Origin: Podospora comata
Taxonomy: Eukaryota > Ascomycota > Sordariomycetes > Sordariales > Podosporaceae
Assembly (NCBI GenBank): GCA_017354895.1
Contig: CP071493.1
Span: 744,001 to 808,000 of the forward strand
Reading direction: 5' to 3'
Length of the DNA: 64,000 nucleotides
The notes beneath the pieces are model-generated. The model was not told the DNA's origin. It saw only the letters and a list, made by a program, of their open reading frames with translations, and made no database searches. Shown here in pieces: positions 33,501 through 44,248 of this stretch. Numbering within the stretch: position 1 is the stretch's first letter; each line of letters opens with the position of its first letter. The position numbers and the translations under genes are program-made.

Positions 33501-35972
33501 AGCTTGGGTGGACATACCCCTGGGCTTGGCCTGGAAGCTCCTTTCAACGGTGTTTCCACTGGTTCGGCTCCACATTTCGCGGCTCCTATCCATCAGACAA
33601 CAAGTATGAAAGTATGAGAGATGCTTGTCCACCAATTCTGCGCGACGTGATGACAAGACTACTGCACCAAGAATAGCAAACACGGTAGGTGAGGTGTGGC
33701 AGTCACCCTCCATAAAAGCTGAACAACTAACCAGATGCCAGAGAATGCGTCCACAGAGGCAACCCCGGGCCGAGACGTCGCCTGCCTTCGGGGTCTCTTC
33801 CCACACCCAGTTTATGCCGGTCTCCCAAGCCATCACACCTTGCCGGGGGTCGACCGCTCCACCGGGTCATATCTCTATCTCGAGGTCGACATCTTGGAAC
33901 ATCAACCTACTAGTCATACCCGCATGACATGGCGGCGCGGTGCCGTCATCAGACTCACATTGCCACCTGTTGGTTCTTGAACCGTGGAATTAGTGGCGGC
34001 ATGGTTGACTAAACCTGTTGATTTGGCGATTCAGCGAGTAGGGAAATAATAGACTGGCACGGGTAACCAGCAGGACATGCCCGGTGAAGTGGTGTTGGGG
34101 GCCGGTCCCAGTAGTCTGGGTGGTTAGATTGCCCGCCGTTATGCCAGATTGGGGCACAACAGCGTCTTCTCCTCCCCCCCTGCTTTCCCCCCCTCTCCAT
34201 GCTGTAACACAGGAGGGTGGTGAGGGTGGGAAGCTATTTTCTGGCGATGGATGGTGTGGTGGAGTCTGCATCAGCAGTTGAGCCAGTAGATTCAGCGATT
34301 CTCCTTTGGGGGAGGCTCCTTGTAGGTAGGGTAGGGTAGGATGGTCCAGGCGGGGACTAACACTGTGCTCTATTTCAGTTTAGGGGGGAAGCTCGAGCCC
34401 AAGGTAGGTACACAGTGTTACTGACATACCGATATGCAAAGTACTTTGCGGTACTTTCTTTGCCCTTGTCGGAATATCGACGGCCACTCGGATGGGATGG
34501 GAGGCTGCCTGGACTTGCGCTGTACACTGTGAGAGGTGACACTCGTTACTGGAAAGTACGAGGGGCGGGCATGACGAAGGTTGTGCGGTTGCCGACGTGC
34601 CACAGAGCCTTGTAAGGTTTCGAGGCGTTGTGACGGGTAGCTACGAGGTCAATGTATCCCCCATACTGTACGGGATGTATGTGACCACATCCTGTGTGGA
34701 CGTGACTCGGCCGGCAAAGGAGCAAGCTAAGACCAGCCTCGCCTCGGTGAGGCACTGGAGGGCCTGTTGCTCTAGCTCTTTGTTTTGGCCAGAAAGAAAT
34801 AAAGAGGACGAGGAGTGAGCGAGTGACTTGGACGGATGGTCACATACCTTACTCATAATATGCGGTGTAGTTGCGGCCTTTGCTGGCTTGGACGGCCCTT
34901 TGTCTGTCTCACTCTGACCTTCTTTTTCTTGTGATACCTACCGGGGAAACCGGAAGTTGAAGAAGGAATGACAGGTGGTGCCGCACCAGTAAGCACCTCG
35001 GGGGCAACCAGCCGGTGAGAGTTTTGATGTGAGGCTCACAGGCCTCGGGCCGGTTTTTCTCTGCAGGTTTTGCGGCGGTTGAACTGCCAGATCGGTCGTC
35101 ATTAGGGGAAAGATTGAGCCCAGCCCTTCACAGTCTGATTAACTTGACGCGATGTTTGGCTTCAAGACACTCGCTCTTTATGGATCGACCTTGACGGGCC
35201 GATATATGTTGTGATTTGAGACTTTCGATTGGATTTGTTTTTTGGAGTGGGAAGATCATACTGATCACATGCCATAGATGACTCAAATGTCGAAACTGGG
35301 GTACCATAATACCATAGCTTTGGGAGGACGTTGAGTTTGCCTTAGGCTTGTTGCTATCTCTAGTTTGAAAACTAGAAGTAACAACGTTTGTCTAATTAGC
35401 GGGTGATCTCGAGAAATGTAGATATTAGTGGTGATCGGGAGGAGGTTATCATATGATTAGGTAGGTATAAATTGTTTGTGCGCTCTTTCCTCGTTGGTTT
35501 TCTTCTTTCTATGCTGTTCCGTTCTCCATCGCTTGCTCCTTCCTCAGTTTGGTAACCGGGGTGTAACTCAGGGCAGGCACTTAAGGTGCTCTTTCCCCAG
35601 CCACCTGCTGTTTTCTACTGACGTAATGGCCCTTCCTTGACTCACTAGTTTTCCACTCCATTGACTATGGAACTTGACAAGTAAACAACTTTGTTGTTAT
35701 CGAGAATGGAAGCAGCTTGTAATCCCCAGACATTCATAGTCACCCTCCCACTTCGAGATAAAGAGCGTGATCAACTTCCACAATGTTTTAGAACAAGGAA
35801 TACAAAAATGGCATCTGACTTCACTCATAGGCAGAACGCAGCATCCAAACTTTGATATGGATAGACATCTTTCTACTTCGTCAAAATTGTGTCTCAACAC
35901 AAACCATGCACTTGTTCTCAGCTGCTATACAAGGTGACCTGCATAACCTCTACTCTTTCACAGGTACACCTC
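30571..35972. other. Longest gene-poor spacer of the window
   Basis: About 5.4 kb between the methyltransferase start and the permease stop codon. Open frames up to 167 codons occur (32303-32806, +), but none shows a domain or plausible splice series. A 14-bp palindrome lies at 31572-31585. CA- and G-rich patches alternate. A non-coding RNA or a fast-evolving gene could hide here; I cannot show either. Confidence 0.45.
31572..31585. repeat. Perfect 14-bp palindrome CCTACCTAGGTAGG
   Basis: The sequence equals its reverse complement over all 14 bases and sits within several CCTACC/GTAGGG words. Related CCTAGG-centred palindromes occur in other spacers at 44759, 53973 and 63752. Confidence 0.8.
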
Positions 35973-37850
35973 CTACTCCTTCCCCTTCTTCTCCCCAAAA
36001 CCCTCTGCTTCCTGCCCACCACCAGGTGCCGCCCCGTGCAGCACTTGGTCATCATGAACCACGTACAGGCCCATCACCTTCGGCCCCGGATAACTCCTCC
36101 TCGCGTGGACGACCCACCAAGCCATTGTGATAACCACCACCCCAACAAGGATAACAGAGTTGTAGTTCATAATCTCGGCGTTGGTGGGGAGGGCGTAGGG
36201 GAAGCAGTAGAAGGTGTCAAACAGAGTGATGAACAGCACGGCTAGGATGTTGATGACGAAGCCGGAATTGCCGAGGTGGAAGGGGCCCTTGGGGAAGTGT
36301 TTCCGACCCGTCAAGACGTTGGCTGCAAAAGGGATGGCGTAGGAGACGGTGGTGAGGATTATGAAGGAGCCGGCTAGGTTCAGGAAGGCCACTTCCGAGC
36401 CGAGGGGGATGGCGCCTATGCCTGTGGCTATTATGGCTGTGGGGTGTTACCTAGTGGACGGTGGAAAAAAGGGATGTGATAGAGAGAACTTGCCAACAAA
36501 CAACGTCGCCGGCACCGGGCAGCTGAGCCTTTCGTTGACCTTGCTGAACAGTGACGACAAGGGCACAGCATTATCCCGAGCCAGAGCCCAGTAGATCCGA
36601 GAATTGGTCAAGGTCGTGCCAATGCAGCAAAGCATCGAGGCACACCAGATGATGAACAGCAACCCGAACGTTGCCCCCAGGTTCTGGTTCCCTTCCCCAT
36701 CAGCAGTCGCCTGAAGGTAAATATCCACCAGCGGGTAGGTGTTAATCCCCCCTTGAAGGATCCCAAGGTCGGTAATGGCGTAACAAAGCGCAATCGCAAA
36801 GCAAAAGGCATCTGTTTGATCAGTCAGCCTCCATCACAAAACAAACGTCTCAGGAAAACGCACACAAAAACCCCAACCCAATCTGCAAAGCGATAGCAAT
36901 GGGCAAATCCCTCCTCGGATGCGGCAGCTCCTCAGCCATATGCGTAATCGCATCTGGCGTTCCCACCGTAAAAGCCCCATTAAGCACCCCCAGCAAAAAC
37001 GCCACCCCTCCCTGCCAACCCGTCAGGTTGTTCTCGTCAAAACTCCCCCAGACGAAATAGTTACTCGCCCGCTGCTTCGGCATGGCGGCCAAGACGATAA
37101 TCGTGACGATCCCGCCCACAATCACAAAGAACATGCCCGCGTTCTGGGTGTACGGCAGGAGCTTGTTGCCAAAGATGACGGTCAAGATGCAAATCCAGAG
37201 AACGAGGAGGTAGGCGACGTAGACGTGCCAGGGCTCGAAGGAGTAGGTGTCGCGGTGGTAAATGACGTACATGCTGACGGTGATGTTGGCCGTGATCTGG
37301 ACCAGGGCGGCGAGGTCGAACATCCAGCCGTAAAAGTTGATCCAGCCGGTGAGGAAGCCGAGGAAGCGGCCGTGCTTGGGGCCGCCGGCGATGGTGGCCC
37401 AGTGGTAGACGCCTCCTGCTGTTGGGACGGAGGAGGCGAGCTGGGGGATGTTAGAGTGCTGTCTTGGAGGTTATGGCGGAAGAAAAGGGGGAATACCTCT
37501 GCTAGTCCTAGGCCGATGAAAGTGTAGTAGAAGAGGGCTACGATCAGCCCGAAAATGAGGCCTGGTGGGCCGCCGTTTACTAAGACAATGTTAGTTTATT
37601 GCATTTAAGTTGGTGATGATGAGGACATACGTATAGAGACCGAGATGGATGACCCCAACGCTACCCAGGCATTGTCAACCGTTACTGCGATCCCTGCCAA
37701 CCCCAAAAGGCTGTACTGCCTCTTCAACTGATCTCTGTACCCGGAATGATTGACAACAACTCCATTCTCAACCGCAGCCACCGTCTCGTCCTCCGATCCG
37801 CCATCTAATCCGTTCTTCTTGGGTAGTGGTTCACTGTTTGGGTCGGCCAT
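35973..37850 (-). CDS. APC-superfamily amine/amino-acid/choline permease
   Basis: Plasma-membrane secondary transporter of the group that holds yeast Uga4 (GABA) and Hnm1 (choline); the substrate cannot be told from sequence. Exons 37850-37631, 37579-37497, 37440-36864, 36811-36494 and 36436-35973 give 553 residues. A 60-residue hydrophilic N-terminus is followed by about 12 membrane segments. Family motifs are LKRQYSLLGLAGIAVTVDNA, NGGPPGLIFGL, VPTAGGVYHWATIAGGPKHG, GWINFYGWMFDLA, PDAITHMAEELPHPRRDLP, NSRIYWALARDNAVPLSS and PLGSEVAFLNLAGSF. The fourth intron, 36493-36437, starts with GCAAGT rather than GT; no GT donor there restores the conserved frame. The C-terminal tail is short and charged. 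No related metabolic gene is adjacent. Confidence 0.95.
36437..36493 (-). other. GC-AG intron of the permease gene
   Basis: On the minus strand the intron starts GCAAGT and ends CACAG, 57 nt. Removing it joins TLFV to AIIATGIGAIPLGSE and keeps the conserved permease frame. GC-AG introns form roughly one percent of fungal introns, and G|GCAAGT is their usual donor context. Confidence 0.85.
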
Positions 37851-39320
37851 GGTGTAAAACTGAGATATCGTCTTCAACTATGTACCATAAAGTAAACCAC
37901 CAACCGGGAAACTTTTGAATACTTATCAATACTTTGCAAACACCCGCAGCCAACAATGCCAAAAAGTGATGAAATCACAAAATCACAAACGAAAACCTCT
38001 CTCCCTCCATGGTAGAGAGATAGTGGCCAAATCACAAGCAACCCTAACTCTCTACCCTCAATCCATTGGTTGAACCAAAAGCCATATGGCAGGCAGATAG
38101 ATAACAAGCGCCCAAAAATGGGCGTTGATAAGAAATGTCGAAGGATCTAAAATGCCGTAACAGTGATGGTGACATAGGGCTCTCCCTCTTAGATGTGAGT
38201 GGTGGTTCGAAAGCGCCTCGGGCAAGTTGTGCTGCATGTAGCTTGCAGCCAACGGCATGGGTTCGGAGGTAGGCCGGGGATGAGCCTATTGGGTGGTTGC
38301 GTTATCGGATGTGGCTCTTTGGTTCTTGTCATTTATCGGCGGATTGCTCATTGTCGCTGGGGAAAGCCTCATGGGCGTGGGGTAATATGTAACTTGGGGC
38401 TGAGAGTTGTCAATGTTGAGGGTCTGTCCGCCCGAGTATGTTCTGAGATGGGATTGAGTGGGAGATGTTGCTTTCATGGTAAAGCCATTCATTGGCTGTA
38501 TGCCAGGTGCAATCACATAAAACAGCCGAATATTTGTGTCTGAAGGAATGTATGATAATGACCCGATTGATGCTGTAACGGTTCGAGTGCTGCATCTGTG
38601 TATCAGTGAGGTGGGATGATGCGTCCCTGCAGTTTGTGTAACCAATCATCCAGATATGCATCTTCGATCCACAACGCGAGGACCAATGGTAGTTGAATGT
38701 GTACCTACGATATTGGCTGTGAAGACCCGAAGAGCAGGAAGTAAAGCTGGACCGGAGCCATTGGTATTAACTGGCTTCCGTACCTAGTATGTTAATGTCA
38801 TAAAATTATCCGTACTTCACCTAGAAGGAATATGAACCATGAAGTTGTCTGCTTCCCCACATCCCGTTGTGGCAATGGCACAGCTGGGGCAGGGTGCCAT
38901 TGCATAAACCTTTATCAGACTGGACCTTCCAATCACCACTGCTATTGCAAGACTGTATCGAATTTATAAGTCAGCAGTGTTCCTCTCACATCTGGCACAC
39001 TGTCTCCAGCACTCATTTGCGCCGTTCCGGACAAACTACTGCACGTCATAGATAACGGCTGCCAAACGTGGGGTACTAGTTGTTCGACAACGGCGACAAA
39101 GCTTGCTGCGAAGAAGGTTTCCGCGGAGACGAGAATGGATGAACTTGCAATGGAAATGTCTGTAGAGTTCTTCGGTAGCTCTTCCGCTCTATCCCAGGTA
39201 TAAGCCTACTAACCACACTAATAAAAAAGCAGATAACCTCCCATATCGATACCGACCATTAACACTGGAAAATGCATGCCCACGCACGACCGCCCACAGC
39301 AGAATTGGAAAGCAGAAAAA
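37851..39320. other. Spacer upstream of the permease gene
   Basis: About 1.5 kb holding the permease promoter and the 3' end of the nicotinate phosphoribosyltransferase gene, which is on the same strand. Nothing else is recognised. Confidence 0.45.
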
Positions 39321-40824
39321 TCACTGCTTGGTGCTGTCGTCCTCGCGGCCCCATCTCGCCGACTCATCGCCCTCTTGCCATTCTTTTTCGACATAGCCAA
39401 GTTGGCGCTTCACCTGCTGGACGGTCTCCTTGTCGCCAGTATTTTTGCCAACGTTGTCACTAAATGTCCCTGTTAGCCACATTTCATTGGGCCTCCAAGA
39501 CTGATACTGACCTGATCTTGATGGCGGGCCTACCTGCCGCTGAGCTCAGCTTTATGACAATGTTGAGAGGCGTCGACTTCTTTCCGGTCGTTGTGTGAAC
39601 GAAATCGTTGGTCAGGAATGTCCCAACACCAAATGTGGGCTGGAAACCCGCTTCCTCTGATACTTGCTTGTACTCCAAGCACCGGTCAATGTTGAGAGAA
39701 TCGGAAAAGACAATAACCTTCTTGTCATGAATTCCCTGCTCATCATAAAACTTGCGCATAACCTTGACGAAAGTCTTGGGGTCTCCTGAGTCCTGTCGGA
39801 CACCAGTGAAAACATCGGCGTATGTCTTTTCGGTCTTGGCCGGCTTGGTGGCCGAGGTCACCGCCGAGATGAAGGAATCAGCAACACTGGGCTTGCGGTC
39901 CGTGTGCTGGGGAGCCGGCTCTCCCAGATGTCTGACGGGTTTGCTGAAAGCCTTGAGGAACTCGGGGGTACCAAAGGTGTCGGTCAAAGCAATGCCGAGA
40001 ACACCCTCACCGAAGCATTCAACCCAGCGGTAGAGAGCCTCCTCGGTAGAAAGTGTGTAATCACCGACGATAGCAGCAGTACCCATGAACCATTCGTGAG
40101 CGACGGTGCCCACCGGGGGGATGCCAAAGCGCATGGCAAGGTGAACGTTGCTGGTCCCTGACAGCTTTCCAGACCAGCCCTTCTTTCCCGCTTCCTTGCT
40201 GGCCTTGGTCAGGCCTCTGAAAACCAAAGCCTGGGTGTGATAGTCTCTCCGTCGACGGGTGCCGAATTCTGAAAACACACAACCGGCCTCGAGCAGGCGC
40301 ATACCCTTCTCAAAAGCCTGCTCCTCTTGCCCATCATACGTCCAATCGGTATCCATAAACTTGAAATAGGCTTCAGAGGTCAATGCCAACAGAGGGATTT
40401 CGTACAGAATCGTTTCCAGCCAGGTACCGCTGATCTTGATGTCCAACTCTCCAATGTCGTCCTCGGAACCAGTGTCCTGGCTACCTGGCGAGAAGGTGGT
40501 TGTTACTTGCTCCCTCGGCCGGAGGCGGAATTCAGAGAGAAACTCAAGATATTCAGGGGTGAAATATGGGCAGTGCTGCTTGAGGTACTGGAGCTCCTCA
40601 ACTGACAAGGAAATATTGCCAAGCTTCCTGATCTGCTCCTCGAGCCAGTTGAAAGCCTTCCGTGAGAGCTTCTTCTCGGGGGTCCGGTTGGTGAAAGCAT
40701 AGGTGACTGGTACATCTTTGTAATGCTTGAGGACGGCGCATTGCATCGTCAGCTTGTACAAATCTGTATCCAGAAAAGAGATAACACCCTCTGGGTAGGG
40801 TGAACCGCTGTTGAAGTTAATCAT
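39321..40824 (-). CDS. NPT1: Nicotinate phosphoribosyltransferase
   Basis: First step of NAD salvage: nicotinate plus PRPP gives nicotinate mononucleotide. Exons 40824-39512 and 39459-39321 give 483 residues; the intron is 52 nt with GTCAGT and TAG. Motifs are [12 protein letters not shown] near the start, [73 protein letters not shown] and [11 protein letters not shown]. The His of AHEW probably aligns with the phosphorylated His of the bacterial enzyme. The C-terminal exon continues [12 protein letters not shown], as expected. An insertion of about 20 residues ([21 protein letters not shown]) is typical of fungal forms. It supplies the pathway that the NAD kinase at 1121-3058 draws on, but the two genes are 36 kb apart. 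Confidence 0.97.
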
Positions 40825-41557
40825 AGTGTATGATGACTTTTGTTGCTACAGGAAAGACTGAGATAGGTTGGGTTCTGGTGGAAAATTGTGTGCTTCAAAA
40901 ACAAGCTTCCTAGGTAAGAAGGTAGGTAGGTCCACAGGCAGGTGACTGTTCAAGAGAGACTGAAATATGCGGCGCCTCTTGGCTTTTGAAACGTGTTGGC
41001 TCTAGGAGGCGTTAGGTGGCTTGGTGAAATTGACAATGATTTCAGAAGGACAGAAGAGAAAAGTAAGAGAACTAGCAATCTTTAGGTTGTTTGGCTGCCT
41101 CTCAACCTCCGTTTCTCTCCAACCTCTCGACAGAATGCCTCGGTGTGTGGACGATGACACAACCCCTCCAAACGGGAGCGATTGCAGCGTGGGGTTGGTG
41201 GGCACGGCATGTTTTCCGAACAATTTACTGGCACGAGTGTCACCTTTGTGATCCATGTTTTCTGTAGCATGGTCGGTGGTGTTGAAAGGCCCACTTGGAG
41301 TGCACGAACCACAGCTTAATTGACTGACCGACTTCACCGACTGGGAGCTTGGCTAACGGATTGAAGCGGCAGAAAAAAAAAAAGTTCACAGGCAGCTTCA
41401 CTGGCCGCGACAGAGGAAAGCGCCCCGCCAAAAAGCAGTAACCCAAAGAAAAGCAGAATTGTCAGCCAACTCAACCAGCTGCGCGTGCCGAGATATACCC
41501 CTTTTTTTCTTACCTTTCCCCTCGCCGACGCCCGAGGCCGACGACCAAGTCGGAAAA
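40825..41557. other. Divergent promoter region, NPT1 / UTP4
   Basis: 733 bases between two start codons that face away from each other, so it must serve both genes. CCTAGGTA occurs at 40909-40916, followed by GGTAGGTAGG. An A-run lies near 41373-41383. No coding frame with a domain is seen. Confidence 0.5.
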
Positions 41558-44248
41558 ATGGATATCCACCGGTGCCGTTTTGTGCAATATCCTCCCCAAG
41601 CAATCAATTCCGTCGCCTTTACACATTCCTCGCTTCCCTCGACCAGCGCCGGCAAGAAATATCTACAGAAACATGTCCAGGTCCGGCTGGCCATAGGAAG
41701 GGCAAATGGCGATATTGAGATCTGGAACCCCGCTAATGGCGTGTGGCATCAAGAACTCGTGATTCCTGGGGGTGAAGACCGCAGCGTCGATGGCTTAGTC
41801 TGGGTTACGGATCCTGATGAGGAGATGACTGATGGCAAGATCATCTACGGCAAATCGAGATTGTTCAGCATTGGGTACAGCAACGAGATCACCGAATGGG
41901 ATCTGGAAAAGGCCAGAGCCAAGGTACACGCGAGCGGGCAGCACGGCGACATCTGGTGTCTGGGTGTCCAGCCACTCCCCAACAAGGCGACTGTCAACAC
42001 CAGCCGGAAGCTTGTCGCAGGCACCGCTGATGGCAACCTGGTTCTCTACTCGATCGAGGACGGCGATCTCAAGTTCGAGAAGAGCTTGATCAGAACACCT
42101 TCCAAGAAGGTCAAGTTTGTCAGCATCACCTTCCAAAACCGAAACGTCGTCGTCGTCGGCTGCTCCAACAGCACAATATGCGCATATGATATCCGGAACG
42201 GGGAGCTGGTGAGACAGATGTCCCTGGGCGCAGATCTTTCGGGAGGTCCTAAGAGTATCATTGTCTGGGCTGTGAAGTGCCTTCCCAATGGCGACATCGT
42301 CTCAGGCGACTCGACCGGCCAGGTGCGCATCTACGATGGCAAGACCTATACTCAGGCGCAAAGAATCCAGAGTCACAGCCAGGATGTCCTGAGCTTGGCT
42401 GTTGCCTCTGATGGATCCAAGATCTTCTCTGGCGGCATGGATAGAAAGACCTCGGTGTTCATCCAGGTTCCTGGGCAAAACCGCCGGTGGAGCAAAAAGT
42501 ATCACAGGAGATATCACACGCATGATGTCAAGGCGATGGCTTCTTTCGAGGGCAAGGGCATGAGCGTGCTGGTATCTGGCGGTATGTTTTGATCGGATAA
42601 CCGTTGCCCCGAATTGCAAACTGACAAGATCATGATAACAGGTCCCGACGGCAACCCCGTGGTGATGCCCTTGCGCATGGCCGGAAACGAGAACCATAGA
42701 ACATTGCCTAATCTTCCACAAGCATCTGCCGTGGAGAGTGCTCCTAAGGCGCGCTTCATGCTCAGCTGGTGGGGGAACGAAGTCCGACTCTGGCACCTGC
42801 CCAGCCCAGCCCAGCAAATCCTCCACGACGCGTCCGCCACACAAAACTTCACCTCGCAGAGCCTGCGGAAGAACCGCAAGCTTCTCGCAAAGATCTTGGT
42901 CAGGGGCGAATCTCATATTTCATCCGCCACCATCAGCGAAGATGGTAAGCTCCTCGCTGCCGCCACCTCTACAGACATCAAAGTCTTCCAGCTCAATTAC
43001 GCCACTGGCCAGCCACTCGAGATCAAGAAGATCGATCTTGATACTTCTGGCCAAGGCGCGTCCAAGGTCCAGATTGCGCCCAACAAACAATGGATCTCGT
43101 GGGTTGAGGATGGAAGCAAGGTCATGATCGCCAAGGTTCAACCTACCGAAGACGGCAGCTACACCATCTCGTCTCCTTCAAAACTCGCCCGTCTTAGACG
43201 TCAGATCGCCAAGAACCTCCTTCTTGGTGGGCTCGGCAACTACAACAGGAACATCACCCAACTCACCTTTTCCCCTAACAGCAAAATGCTCGCCGCTGCC
43301 GACTTGGCCGGGTACATGGACACCTGGGTATTACGCGTCCCCGGGGACGCCCCTTTGACCAACGGCACGACGACGGCCCACCACTCTGATGACGAGGCCT
43401 CATCCGATGACTCTTCGTCAGACGAGTCCTCTTCTGAGTCCTCGGCGGACCCCAACGCGGAGCGCTGGACCCGCAGCCCCAACGCCCGTCTCCTTCCCAA
43501 GCTCTCCTCTGTCCCTGTGGTGTTGTCGTTTTCTCCGAGGGATGATTACTCCCTCTTGGTGGTGACCATTCAGAAGCAGGTCCTTGTGTTCAGCGCCCTC
43601 CAGGGGGTGCTGTCCGAGTGGTCGAGGAGGAACACGTACCCCAAGCTCCCCGAGCGGTTCAGGATTACGAGGGACGTCATGAAGGGCGTTGTCTGGCAAG
43701 GGGAGAGGATCTGGCTTTGGGGTGTGAGCAGCTTGTTCATGCTGGACTTGTCTAGAGATTTGGAGTTTGCCGAGGGTGCGACTGTTGTCAAGGGGAAGAA
43801 GGACAGGTCCAAGAAGAGGAAGAGGGTTGACGGGAGCGGTGCGGGGGGGAAGATGGAAGGGAGGGAGGTGACTGGGCCGCAGGTGGTGAAGAAGATGGTG
43901 CAGGGGGAAGATGGGGAGACGAGGTGGGAGGAGATGGAGCTGGATGGGGAGGATGACTGGGCGAGTACAGCTGGGGGGAGTGAGTTTGAGGATGATGAGG
44001 AAGGGGGTGAGCTGATGAAGTTGAGACAGGGGGAGGAGGAACATGAGGAGGAGGAGGGGGCTAATGGGACTGTGGCGGTTGCGGAAAAGGACAAGAAGGC
44101 GAGGTGGTGGTTTACATATCAGTTTAGGCCGATATTGGGGGTTGTCAGGCTTGGGGAGGAGGAGAGTGAAATTGCTGTTGTGGAGAGGCCGGTGGAGGCG
44201 GATGGGGGTAAGGAGAGGTACTTTGGGGAGGGGGAGTGGGAGAGGTGA
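41558..44248 (+). CDS. UTP4: U3 snoRNP WD-repeat protein Utp4 (cirhin)
   Basis: Component of the t-UTP subcomplex of the small-subunit processome; needed in the nucleolus for rRNA transcription and 18S processing. Exons 41558-42581 and 42642-44248 give 876 residues; the intron is 60 nt with GTATGT and CAG. It starts MDIHRCRFVQYPPQAINSVA, as in homologues, and has many WD-like blades (LAIGRANGDIEIWNP, LFSIGYSNEITEWDL, LVAGTADGNLVLYS, IVSGDSTGQVRIYDG, IFSGGMDRKTSVF). An acidic Ser-rich insert near residue 600 (SDDEASSDDSSSDESSSESS) is typical. The last quarter is basic then acidic and very rich in G-ending codons; the switch from C-ending codons is near 43520. Confidence 0.96.

Noticed and set aside
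34320-34345. GTAGGGTAGGG words resembling a telomere repeat
   Set aside because: Only a few copies, not TTAGGG, and in the middle of a spacer.
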